Assembly: GCA_964354135.1 (NCBI GenBank)
Contig: CAYGZA010000002.1
Coordinates: 1 to 64,000, forward strand
Reading direction: 5' to 3'
Source: CAYGZA01 sp964354135
Lineage (GTDB): Bacteria > Planctomycetota > Planctomycetia > Pirellulales > Thermoguttaceae
Length of the DNA stretch: 64,000 bases
Part shown: one piece after another, positions 17,456 through 25,734 of the stretch
Numbering within the stretch: position 1 is the first letter of the stretch
Layout: each line of letters opens with the position of its first letter
The notes under the pieces: model-generated
The model's database searches: none
What the model was told of the DNA's origin: nothing
What the model saw: the letters and a program-made list of their open reading frames with translations, nothing else
Made by a program: the position numbers and the translations under genes

Positions 17456-19552
17456 GTGCAGAATTCAATACTCATCCTGGTTTTCGGCGCGCTGGTCTGT
17501 AACGATGCCCCGGCTGGGCCTCAGGCCGGGCACGTCGCCCCCCTGCTGGACGACTCGCTCCAGGGCTCCACGACCGGCACTCGCTCCGGCGGCAGATTCG
17601 TGGCCGGCGGGTGGCAGGTCACCGAGAAGAACGACACGATCTACTGGCACGTGCCGACCATTGCCAAAGGCGCGGCCGAGTTCGACGTGCGCGGGCTCGA
17701 ACCGAAGGAGCGCCGTGCGGGCATGGAAGACAAGAGCGAGCTGTTCCACATGTACGACCACGCCGCCGGCAGCGCAGACGACAAGTACAGCGGCGGCTAC
17801 CGCGAGAACCCTTTCAAGCATTTCATCCGCAAGATCGGCTCCCTCGACGCGGCGAAGGCGGACGCGATGGAAATCGTCTGGCAAATCCAGCCCAACTACA
17901 AGGAACCGGACACGGCGCGGCTCTCGTGGGCCTCCAGCGCGACCTATCACTTCCGCGAGGAGTGGGGGCCCGACGGCGCGGGCAACACGGTGCTCAAGCT
18001 TTACCGCAACGGCGTGCTCCTGCTCACCACGTCCGTGCCGGGCCCTTGGAAGCCGGGCGGCCACAGTGTGCGCATCGGTGCGAGCCCTCGTCGCGACCCG
18101 GCCGCGGGCGCGCCGGTCGGCGCCGTCTTCAGCAACGTCAAGGTGTGGAACCTGGCGAGCGGCACGGGCCTCGTCCGGTTGAAGGGCAATTCTCTTTGTG
18201 ACGACTCCGGGCCGTTTCTCGGCCTGGGGGCGTCTTACTTTCAGGCCTTGCGCCACGCGAAATACGACCGCACGCGGTTGAACGGCAACCTGGCTCTGCT
18301 GGCCTCGAAAGGCTTCAACTACGTGCGCATCTTGAGCATGGTCAGTTGGGACGGGCTTGAGATTGCCCCGGTGAGCTTCACCAACCGCAGCGGGCGCGTG
18401 GTTGGAGCCTGGGCGGATTACTGGCAGCAGTTCCGCGACCTGCTCGACCTGGCCGGCCGGCACGGGCTTCGCGTCGAGGTGACCATCTTCGCCGATGCGC
18501 AATACGTGATGCCGGCCCAGGCGACCCGGTTGGCGCATGTGGACGGCATCCTGGCGAGCATCGCCGGGCGCGAGCATCAGATTCTTCACCTGGAAGTGGC
18601 AAACGAGGCCTGGCAAAACGGATTTCCCGGCGCGCAAGGCGTCGCGGACTTGCGCAAGTTCACGCAGCACCTCGCCGACCGAACGAGCGTGCCGGTGGCC
18701 ATCACGTCGAACGACGACACGAGCAACCAGGGGATCGTCTCGCTCTACCGCGGCAGCGCGGCCGACCTGGCCACCGTCCATTTCAGCCGGGACATCAGGA
18801 CGGCGGAAGGCGGCTGGCTGCCGGTGCGCGACCCCTATCGGGCCGGCAACTTGCCGGGAGTGCCGCCCGTGAGCAGCAACGAGCCGATTGGCCCTGGCTC
18901 GTCCGTCAACTCGGAGAGCGACCCCATCAAGCTTTGCTCGGCGGCGGTGTTCGCCTACCTCGCCAACCTGCCTGCGTACGTCTATCACTCGCGCGCGGGC
19001 GTGTACGGGTACGTTCGTTGTTGTCCGCCCGCGGGAGGCGAGGACCGCTTCGAGAACACGGCCGGAATTAACGCATATCGGTTCATCCGCCGGATCCTGC
19101 CGCCGGACCTGGCCAGTTGGGTGCGCAACGACGGACTCGAGCCCGGCGCGCCGCTGACCGTCTTCTGCAACGACCAGCCCAACCGATACTGGCCGGAAGC
19201 AGGTCGAGCGACCGACGGATGCGTCCGCAACGTCGGCAGCGTCAAGGGCAGCCAGTTTGTGTGCCTCCCCATGGGGATTCTCGGCGGCGGCGTGACGCTC
19301 CAGGCGCGGCGCCCGGTGCGATTCCAGGTTTTCAATCCGTTAACTGGCGCGGTGGTTTCGAGCCTGACGCTCAGCGCGGGAAACCGATTCACTCTCCCGC
19401 AGGGACCGGGCGCCTACATTTGCAGAGGCGTCTTTCTGGATGTGCCTCCGCCTGGCCTGAACAGGCCATCTTTCGAGCAGTATCTGAAAGAAAGCGCCGT
19501 CTCACGAGAGGTGATCGACGGGTTTCTGCGGGGCCCCAGTTGGGCGCAGTAG
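17456..19552 (+). CDS. Secreted glycoside hydrolase-like protein (TIM barrel, clan GH-A type) with foreign C-terminal tail
   Basis: 698 residues from GTG 17456 (GAGGTG upstream) with signal peptide. Residues about 30-235 form a beta-sandwich (LamG/laminin-like, WSSATYHFREEWG, NGVLLLTTSVPG); from about 240 the chain reads as a TIM barrel with FLGLGASYFQAL, GFNYVRILSMVSW, and LEVANEAW, where E384 after Asn fits the acid/base of clan GH-A enzymes. The nucleophile is probably in the SNEPIGPG strand. A beta-rich end follows. The last about 30 residues (RPSFEQYLKESAVSREVIDGF onward) look unlike the rest and resemble the start of a different secreted family, with similarity continuing past the TAG stop; see findings. 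Substrate unknown. Confidence 0.7.
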   Translation: MQNSILILVFGALVCNDAPAGPQAGHVAPLLDDSLQGSTTGTRSGGRFVAGGWQVTEKNDTIYWHVPTIAKGAAEFDVRGLEPKERRAGMEDKSELFHMYDHAAGSADDKYSGGYRENPFKHFIRKIGSLDAAKADAMEIVWQIQPNYKEPDTARLSWASSATYHFREEWGPDGAGNTVLKLYRNGVLLLTTSVPGPWKPGGHSVRIGASPRRDPAAGAPVGAVFSNVKVWNLASGTGLVRLKGNSLCDDSGPFLGLGASYFQALRHAKYDRTRLNGNLALLASKGFNYVRILSMVSWDGLEIAPVSFTNRSGRVVGAWADYWQQFRDLLDLAGRHGLRVEVTIFADAQYVMPAQATRLAHVDGILASIAGREHQILHLEVANEAWQNGFPGAQGVADLRKFTQHLADRTSVPVAITSNDDTSNQGIVSLYRGSAADLATVHFSRDIRTAEGGWLPVRDPYRAGNLPGVPPVSSNEPIGPGSSVNSESDPIKLCSAAVFAYLANLPAYVYHSRAGVYGYVRCCPPAGGEDRFENTAGINAYRFIRRILPPDLASWVRNDGLEPGAPLTVFCNDQPNRYWPEAGRATDGCVRNVGSVKGSQFVCLPMGILGGGVTLQARRPVRFQVFNPLTGAVVSSLTLSAGNRFTLPQGPGAYICRGVFLDVPPPGLNRPSFEQYLKESAVSREVIDGFLRGPSWAQ

Positions 19553-19581
19553 GACTCGGAGCTGGGCTACATCCTGGGGAA

Positions 19582-21486
19582 CTATCTGCCGTCGGACGGC
19601 AAGGACAATACCATCTGCTTCCCGTCGCGAAGCAGCTTCCACCCGTCCGCTCGGAACGGTCCGGGGCCCACCGCAGGCGTTGGCTCTCCCAAAGCCGCGA
19701 CGGGCACGCAGATTTCTGGGACCTTCCCGCACGAAAACCGGAGCTCGCTTTTGTCGGGGTCGAACGCCGCTTGCATCGGCGCTTCCACCGATCGCTTGTC
19801 CTGGCCAAAGACCCTCTGCCACGTGTCGAGGCGTGGTTTGGGTTGGGGCGAGGGGGCCTGGATGTCGAACAGCCCGCCCTTGTCGCCGGCGTCGTACAGA
19901 TTGCCGTCGCACACATTAGTGTCGTTGCGGCCGAGGTAGATCCGCTGCGGGCAGGCGAAGAAGACGTTGTTGAGCACTCGATTCCCGCGGCAATCGCCCT
20001 TGCGCCCGCCCACGACCCGGTCTGCCTGCAAATTGTTCATGGACACGGCGAACCCGGGGATCTTTCCGAAGAAGTTGTAGGCGGCGACGGTGTGATCGGA
20101 GCTGTCGGCGCACACTGCCGAGCCGTCTTTCCCGTTCGTCGGGCTCCCGACCGACGGCCGTATGTCCCAGAAGAAGTTGCGGTCCAGCACGTTCGCCGCG
20201 TGGCTGACTTCCACGAACAGCGCCCCGTTGGCGGACGAGATGTTGTAGAAGACGTTTCCCGTGATCCGGCAATTCTCGTTGAGGTAGTCCAGCCAGACCC
20301 CGGCGGCGCGATGAAGGTCGCGGAAGGTGTTGCGCCGGATCAGCACGTTCTTGGCCGTGTGGAACTTCAGCCCGGCGACCTCCCACATGCGCTCGATGTC
20401 CAGGCCGCCGACGCGCTGGACGAGGTTGTCTTCCACGAGGGTCCCATCCACCGCGGAGCAGCCGGCGATGCCGCAAACGCCGCAGTCGCTTACCCGGTTG
20501 CCGCGGATGATGTGCCGGCCGAGCTGGGAGGGCGGGCTCGCCTTCCAGTCCTGGTTCCCCACGTCCATGCCGCACGCGTTGGCCCACCGGAGCCGGTTCT
20601 TCTCGAGGATCCAGTGATGGCCGCGGCTGGTGCTCAGCATTGCCCGCTGCGGGACCGGGACGCCGTCGGCCGCGCGCTCGAGCTGGAACCCGCTCACGCG
20701 GATGTAACCCAGCCCGCGCTCCCGCGGGGCGAAGACCTGTTCTCGCGCGGTGACCTCAAACGCCGCCTTCCCGGGCTCCGCATCGCCGGCTAGCCGGAAG
20801 TGGATCCGCAGCCCCGGCTCCTCCACCCAGAACGCGCCATCCTGTCCGGCGAGCTCGGAGAAGCGGAAGACCTGCTTGAGCGGCCGGCCGTCCACGAAGA
20901 CCATCCCCCGCCGCAGCAGGTACTTGGGGACGTCGTCCAGGTTCCGATAGATGACGAACTCCTCGTGAATGTTTCTGGCCAGGAAGGGGTTGTAGCCGAC
21001 AAAGGCCTCCGCCGGCAGATCGGCCATCCAGACGGTATTCGCGCCTTGGGACCGTCCCCAACCGGAACTCGGCCGGCAGAGCGGTTTCCACTCGACGGCC
21101 CCGCTGACGATCACCTGCTGGCCCTCCGCGGCCTCGTAGGCGATCATGCTCTCCGGCCCGTTGCCGCCCCGCCGCGGGCTGACGCATTCGCGATAGACCC
21201 CCTCGTGGACGATGACCTTCTCGCCGGGCCCGACGATCTCCGCCGCCCGGCCAATGGTCTTCCACGGTTTCTCCTCGGTCCCAGGATTGGCATCCGAGGC
21301 CTGAGGATTCCGGCCCGCGACGTGGTAGGTCTTCCGGTACACCGTCTGATCGTCCCAGAACGGGAAGAACGTCCCGTCGGGGAGGACCACCTTCTCCGGG
21401 CCCGCGGCCGGCGCCGTCGCCGCGGGCGCCGTGCCGCAAAGCAGCAGGACCACAATCGACAAGAGCGTGACAAGGCTAGTCTTCAT
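19582..21486 (-). CDS. Secreted right-handed parallel beta-helix protein
   Basis: 634 residues from ATG 21486; GGGAGA lies just upstream, and the longer open frame is rejected because this start gives a clean signal peptide (MKTSLVTLLSIVVLLLCGTAPA). The DANPGTEEKPWKTIGRAAEIVGPGEKVIVHEGVYRE opening is the DUF1565-like entry into a pectate-lyase-type beta-helix, followed by repeated N-rich strands (HHWILEKNRL, HIIRGNRVSDCG, VLIRRNTFRDL, CRITGNVFYNI). The architecture is that of polysaccharide lyases or glycan-binding proteins, consistent with the sulfatase and glycosidase neighbours. No catalytic residues can be named. It is convergent with the preceding plus-strand gene. Confidence 0.82.
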   Translation of the reverse strand: MKTSLVTLLSIVVLLLCGTAPAATAPAAGPEKVVLPDGTFFPFWDDQTVYRKTYHVAGRNPQASDANPGTEEKPWKTIGRAAEIVGPGEKVIVHEGVYRECVSPRRGGNGPESMIAYEAAEGQQVIVSGAVEWKPLCRPSSGWGRSQGANTVWMADLPAEAFVGYNPFLARNIHEEFVIYRNLDDVPKYLLRRGMVFVDGRPLKQVFRFSELAGQDGAFWVEEPGLRIHFRLAGDAEPGKAAFEVTAREQVFAPRERGLGYIRVSGFQLERAADGVPVPQRAMLSTSRGHHWILEKNRLRWANACGMDVGNQDWKASPPSQLGRHIIRGNRVSDCGVCGIAGCSAVDGTLVEDNLVQRVGGLDIERMWEVAGLKFHTAKNVLIRRNTFRDLHRAAGVWLDYLNENCRITGNVFYNISSANGALFVEVSHAANVLDRNFFWDIRPSVGSPTNGKDGSAVCADSSDHTVAAYNFFGKIPGFAVSMNNLQADRVVGGRKGDCRGNRVLNNVFFACPQRIYLGRNDTNVCDGNLYDAGDKGGLFDIQAPSPQPKPRLDTWQRVFGQDKRSVEAPMQAAFDPDKSELRFSCGKVPEICVPVAALGEPTPAVGPGPFRADGWKLLRDGKQMVLSLPSDGR

Positions 21487-21617
21487 GGCGATCTCCCGTC
21501 TCCCAAGAACCGAGTCGCTCCTCGGTTGCGACTCCAAGCCGCCATTGTAGCCGCTGATGGGTTCTGGGAAAGAACCTGTTTCGTGTACTTTGTGTGCTTC
21601 AAGGTGCAGGATGCAGT

Positions 21618-22892
21618 TCAGTGCACCGAGCAGGAAATACAGGGATCGTACGAGCGTACCAGCATCGAGCACAGGAGCGTGAGTTGTTCGTCGGTCATGC
21701 CGTCCGTCGCAAAGTGCCTGGCCAGAACCGGCATGTCGAGATGGATATTGGCATTATTCTGGGTCGTGGGAATAATGCAGTTGGCGCGCACGACATAGCC
21801 GTCCTTGTCGTACTCGTAGTTGTGGTAGAGAATGCCGCGCGGCACTTCGACCGCGCCCACGCCCTCGCCGGCCCTCGGCGTCACTTCGACCAACGTCTGC
21901 GCCGGCCCGGCCTCAACCAGTTCATTGATTAGCCGCATTGCCTCGTGGGTTACGTGGATGCACTCCACGAGCCGTGCGACGTTGTTCATGAACGGGTTGT
22001 GGCAAACGGGAGCAAGCCCGAAGTCCGCAGCCGTCTTGGCCGCCTCAGGATGCAGCAGCTTGTAGTTGTTGTTGAATCGCGCCAACGCGCCGACGGCAAA
22101 GGACGACCGGGACAACTTGCACCACTTCGAGGTGTTGTTCTTGTCCACGTACTCGTTGGTCATTTTGCGGTAGTCCCGCTCGGCATGTTCGACGCCATCG
22201 GTAGAGATCAGGCGGCCGCCGATCCAGGGATACTCACTCTCACCTTTGAGCGCCACGAACTCGGTTTCGCGCACGAAGGAGGGAATCTTGAAAGTGCCGA
22301 CCAGCGCCGCGGTCGCCTTGATATCCTCGAACGAGCGCTCGAGCGCATCGCGCATCGCGAGTAACTTCTCCCGCGGAGGCATGGCGGCGACACCACCAAC
22401 CTGCAACGATACGGGATGGGTCGTGCGTCCGGCAACCAGGTCGCAAATACGGTTGCCCAGGCCTTTGAGCCGGCGCGCGATGTGCACAACCTCGGGTTTG
22501 ATTTCAAGCAGCGGCAACGCGCTCGGAAGCCCGACAAAGTCGGGAGCGGCCAGGAAAAACAGGTGCAGCCAGTGGCTCTGCAAGGTTTCGCCGTGCTTCG
22601 CCAGCAGGCGCAGCTTCCGGGCAGCTTCGGGAATTGTCACTCCCAGGGCCTCTTCGGTGGCGCGCAGGCTGGCCAGGCAATGCCCGATCGAGCAGATACC
22701 GCAAATCCGGGCAGTCAGGATGCCGGCAGTGGAGTAGTGCTTCCCCTTGAGCATCACTTCGAAGAAGCGGGGCGTTTCGACTACATCCCAGCGGGCCTCC
22801 TTCACCTCGCCGTTCTTAACCACGACGCGAATGTTGCCGTGCCCTTCAACACGGGTCAGATGATGAACGTCCACATTAAGGTTGATTTTCAT
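21618..22892 (-). CDS. hydA: [NiFe] hydrogenase group 3b, alpha (large, catalytic) subunit
   Basis: 424 residues, last gene of a four-gene operon. Ni-Fe ligating motifs are present at both ends: RICGIC (near 62-67) and the C-terminal DPCISCSVH. HxxRxEGH (HLTRVEGHG) and the AVGALARFN block support a group 3 cytoplasmic enzyme. With the beta, gamma and delta genes it would form the bidirectional NADP(H)-linked hydrogenase (sulfhydrogenase type, order hydBGDA). The start overlaps the small-subunit stop by 4 bases (ATGA). The protein ends exactly at the His of DPCxxCxxH, without the C-terminal peptide that hydrogenase maturation proteases normally remove. No hyp maturation genes are in the window. 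Confidence 0.95.
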   Translation of the reverse strand: MKINLNVDVHHLTRVEGHGNIRVVVKNGEVKEARWDVVETPRFFEVMLKGKHYSTAGILTARICGICSIGHCLASLRATEEALGVTIPEAARKLRLLAKHGETLQSHWLHLFFLAAPDFVGLPSALPLLEIKPEVVHIARRLKGLGNRICDLVAGRTTHPVSLQVGGVAAMPPREKLLAMRDALERSFEDIKATAALVGTFKIPSFVRETEFVALKGESEYPWIGGRLISTDGVEHAERDYRKMTNEYVDKNNTSKWCKLSRSSFAVGALARFNNNYKLLHPEAAKTAADFGLAPVCHNPFMNNVARLVECIHVTHEAMRLINELVEAGPAQTLVEVTPRAGEGVGAVEVPRGILYHNYEYDKDGYVVRANCIIPTTQNNANIHLDMPVLARHFATDGMTDEQLTLLCSMLVRSYDPCISCSVH

Positions 22893-23641
22893 TTCGCCAC
22901 CTCAAAGGCGCCAAAAAAGCTCATCCGTTCAGAGATCTCCCTCTTGCCGAAGCCCCGGGCTTCGGCAAGCGCGAAGAACTCCTCGTAGTTCGGATCCGAG
23001 GCCGGGCCGCGGCATCCCCAGCATCCCAATCCCCCTGCGGGGCAGGGCGCGTCGCAGCCTCCCTTAGTGATCGAGCCCAGGCAGAGCTGTCCGTGCTCAA
23101 ACCGGCACACCGTATAGCGCTGCTTGCATTCCAGGCACACGGGGTAGGCGGGATACTTGTAAGGGACGTCCCAGATCACATGCTGGACGATCCGTTCCAC
23201 CTCGGCCTTGGAAACCGGGCATCCCGGAATCTCCATGTCGACAGGCACGACCTCCTTGATCGGGCGGACGGGAAGCGTTTCCTTCGGAAGATCGCCGTAC
23301 ACCTCGCGATTCGCCTCTTCAAGATTGTAGGCGTTCTTCTGTTTGTTCACGCCGCCGAAGCAGGCGCAACTCCCCATGGCAACCAGCACTTTGGCGCGGG
23401 CGCGAATGAAGCGGATGCGCTCCACTTCGTCGCTGCGCGAAATCGCCCCTTCGATCAGCGCAATGTCATAGTCGCCTTCATCCGCTGACGAAACCTCGCG
23501 AAAACTCACGATCTTGATGGCACTCAGGAATTCGGCCAGCGTTTCTTCTTTGTTGGCCAACTGGAGCTCGCAGCCCTCGCAACTGGTAAAATCGAAAACG
23601 GCGATCCGCGGCCGATGGGGTTCTATACCTAGATATTTCAT
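22889..23641 (-). CDS. hydD: [NiFe] hydrogenase group 3b, delta (small) subunit
   Basis: 250 residues from ATG 23641, with GAGAGG well placed upstream; the longer frame runs into the gamma gene. It carries Fe-S clusters that wire the Ni-Fe site. N-terminal SCEGCELQL, GSCACFGG and IPGCP supply the proximal cluster ligands, while CLECKQRYTVC, GQLCLG, GCDAPCPAGGLGCWGCRG supply the distal clusters. There is no TAT leader, as expected for a soluble cytoplasmic enzyme. It lies 11 bp after gamma and overlaps the alpha start by 4 bases, so translation is coupled. Confidence 0.95.
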   Translation of the reverse strand: MKYLGIEPHRPRIAVFDFTSCEGCELQLANKEETLAEFLSAIKIVSFREVSSADEGDYDIALIEGAISRSDEVERIRFIRARAKVLVAMGSCACFGGVNKQKNAYNLEEANREVYGDLPKETLPVRPIKEVVPVDMEIPGCPVSKAEVERIVQHVIWDVPYKYPAYPVCLECKQRYTVCRFEHGQLCLGSITKGGCDAPCPAGGLGCWGCRGPASDPNYEEFFALAEARGFGKREISERMSFFGAFEVAK

Positions 23642-23652
23642 TATTCCACCTC

Positions 23653-24561
23653 TCAGATCGCTTCCTTGAGGTTCATCACCGTCCAGAAGTCGAAAACGGG
23701 ACCGTCCATGCAGACATACGTAGATCCCACGTTGCACCGGCAGCACTTGCCCATTCCGCAGTGCATGCGTCGCTCCAGAGATACAAACATCCGGTCTCGC
23801 GGCATGCCCATCTTGCCCAACATGTTGCACACGAACTTGAACATCACCGGTGGGCCGCAGACAATGGCGAAGGTGTCGTCCATCGGCACGTCGATGTTTT
23901 CGAGCAGCTTGGTCACCAGGCCGACGGGGCCTTTCCATTCCGCATCAGGCTTCTCGACAATGATCGACAGATTGACGCCGTCCACGCGCCGCCATTGCTC
24001 GTACTGGTAGTCGAACAACAACTGGCTCGGATCCGTCGTCCCGTACAGGATGTGCACTTTCCGGAAGTCGGACCGGTTTTCGGTGACGTAGAAAATCGGC
24101 GCGCGCAACGGCGCCACGCCCAGCCCGCCCGCAATCAGCAGGATGCTGTGACCCTTCATCTTCTCCATCGGGAAGCAGGTGCCGAATGGCCCGCGAATGC
24201 CGACCTTGGCTCCGGGTTTGGCCTTGTGCAAAACGTTCGTCACCACCCCTGCCTGCCGGATACACAGTTCGATAAATCCTTTTTGTGAATTCGAACCGGA
24301 GATCGAGATCGGCACCTCGCCAAATCCCGGCAACTCCAGCATCACGAACTGTCCCGGCTGGAACGAGAACCGCTCTCTTTCGACATTGTCGAGGATCCGG
24401 ATATGGTACAGCTTCTCCTTGTCGGTCAGACGGATCACGCTGGAGATCTCGGATTTGAAGGTCTGATCAACGTGCTTCAGATGGGCCTTGATATTAAAAT
24501 TCAACGGCTCGTTGATCTCCTTTTCGCGCGTTACATCATAAGGATGCAGCAAGGTTTTCAT
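23653..24561 (-). CDS. hydG: [NiFe] hydrogenase group 3b, gamma subunit (FAD/NAD(P)-binding reductase)
   Basis: 302 residues of the ferredoxin-NADP reductase/PyrK fold. The FAD site is seen in [25 protein letters not shown], the nucleotide-binding loop in [17 protein letters not shown], and a C-terminal [2Fe-2S] cluster in [19 protein letters not shown]. In the holoenzyme it passes electrons between the Fe-S relay and NADP(H). The ATG overlaps the beta stop by 4 bases. The length is normal. Confidence 0.94.
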   Translation of the reverse strand: MKTLLHPYDVTREKEINEPLNFNIKAHLKHVDQTFKSEISSVIRLTDKEKLYHIRILDNVERERFSFQPGQFVMLELPGFGEVPISISGSNSQKGFIELCIRQAGVVTNVLHKAKPGAKVGIRGPFGTCFPMEKMKGHSILLIAGGLGVAPLRAPIFYVTENRSDFRKVHILYGTTDPSQLLFDYQYEQWRRVDGVNLSIIVEKPDAEWKGPVGLVTKLLENIDVPMDDTFAIVCGPPVMFKFVCNMLGKMGMPRDRMFVSLERRMHCGMGKCCRCNVGSTYVCMDGPVFDFWTVMNLKEAI

Positions 24562-25607
24562 ATTCGCTCCTCCTCCTCCGCCAGCAGGTCCCGGATAATG
24601 TCAGGCGGGTTGATCCCCGCCAGGCAGACTCGGCCGCAGCGCCCGCACCCGACACACTTGGGTTCGTCGTACTCCTCAACGAAGCCCCGGTGCTGATGAT
24701 AATAGCGGTATTTGAGGCGGGTCTCCCGCTTGGGCCTGAAATTGTGGCCTCCCGCAACCTCGGCGAAATCGACCACGTTGCAGGAATAGAGCTGCTTCAC
24801 CTTGGCTCCTTCCCGGAAGTCCATCGAGACGCGCTCGCTGACGCCGTAGCAGTAGCAGGTCGGGCACACCATGGCGCAGCTCCCGCAACTGAGGCACTTC
24901 CCGCCCCATTTCTTCCAGACATCGGACTCAAACGCGATATCCAACAGCTTTGGCAACTGCCGGATGTCAAGGTTTGGCCCGAAGCCGGCGGCGAGCCGCT
25001 TGCGCACGGCGAGGTAGTCCGCGGTATCCTGCTCTTGCACGTCACGCACCTGGACCTTGTGCAGAGCAGCGAAGCCGCGGTCCGAATCGATCGCAACGAA
25101 GTAGCGGTCGCCCAGGTCCGTGAGGAACAGGTCGAATCCGCGGTTGACCGTGTCGGTTCCCAGCGACCGGCAAAACGCGCCTTCGCAGGGCTCATGGTCA
25201 ATCCCGACGATAAACGTGTTCTTGCGCCGCGAGATGTAATAGGGGCTGGGGAAGAATTCTCTCGCCATCACCTTGTCCAGCTTGAGCAACGCATTGATGT
25301 CGCAAGCGTGGAGTCCGATGATCGCCCGGGGCTGGAGCCGGTAGGAGATCTTCTGCGTCCAGTCATGATCGTCGAAGCGGTATGTGGACAGATTCTCCTT
25401 ATAGGGAAGGAAATAGGTCTTGGCGGAAAACTCGGTCGTCTCGTAATTCAGGTCGAGTTCCGCGAAGTCTCTGATGGGCAAGTATTGATGAATCGGTTTG
25501 CCGTTCTTGTTGGTGTCAATCTTCTTGGGACCGATCACTTCATTTGATTCCAGGATGATATCCACCAAACGGTGAAACTGGTTCTTATCAAGAATTCTAA
25601 ATAACAT
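24558..25607 (-). CDS. hydB: [NiFe] hydrogenase group 3b, beta subunit (2x[4Fe-4S] ferredoxin-like)
   Basis: 349 residues from ATG 25607, chosen because AGAGGAG sits 5 bases upstream (a GTG two codons earlier would overlap the ribosome site). Two cluster motifs lie in the C-terminal third: [14 protein letters not shown] and [14 protein letters not shown]. The N-terminal region matches the 4Fe-4S dicluster beta subunits of sulfhydrogenase and anaerobic sulfite reductase A ([24 protein letters not shown]). It is the first gene of the operon. The 127 bp upstream show no clear promoter. Base composition in this operon is visibly less GC-rich than its flanks. Confidence 0.93.
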   Translation of the reverse strand: MLFRILDKNQFHRLVDIILESNEVIGPKKIDTNKNGKPIHQYLPIRDFAELDLNYETTEFSAKTYFLPYKENLSTYRFDDHDWTQKISYRLQPRAIIGLHACDINALLKLDKVMAREFFPSPYYISRRKNTFIVGIDHEPCEGAFCRSLGTDTVNRGFDLFLTDLGDRYFVAIDSDRGFAALHKVQVRDVQEQDTADYLAVRKRLAAGFGPNLDIRQLPKLLDIAFESDVWKKWGGKCLSCGSCAMVCPTCYCYGVSERVSMDFREGAKVKQLYSCNVVDFAEVAGGHNFRPKRETRLKYRYYHQHRGFVEEYDEPKCVGCGRCGRVCLAGINPPDIIRDLLAEEEERI

Positions 25608-25734
25608 AATCACTCCTCTTTACGTCCGAGAACAGCCCGGCCACGTGCTCCCAGACGTGCTCCAAGGAAAGGCATACTACCAAAAGACTTACAACCAGTC
25701 AACCTCAAGATGCAGCAAAGTAATCGTGTCGACG

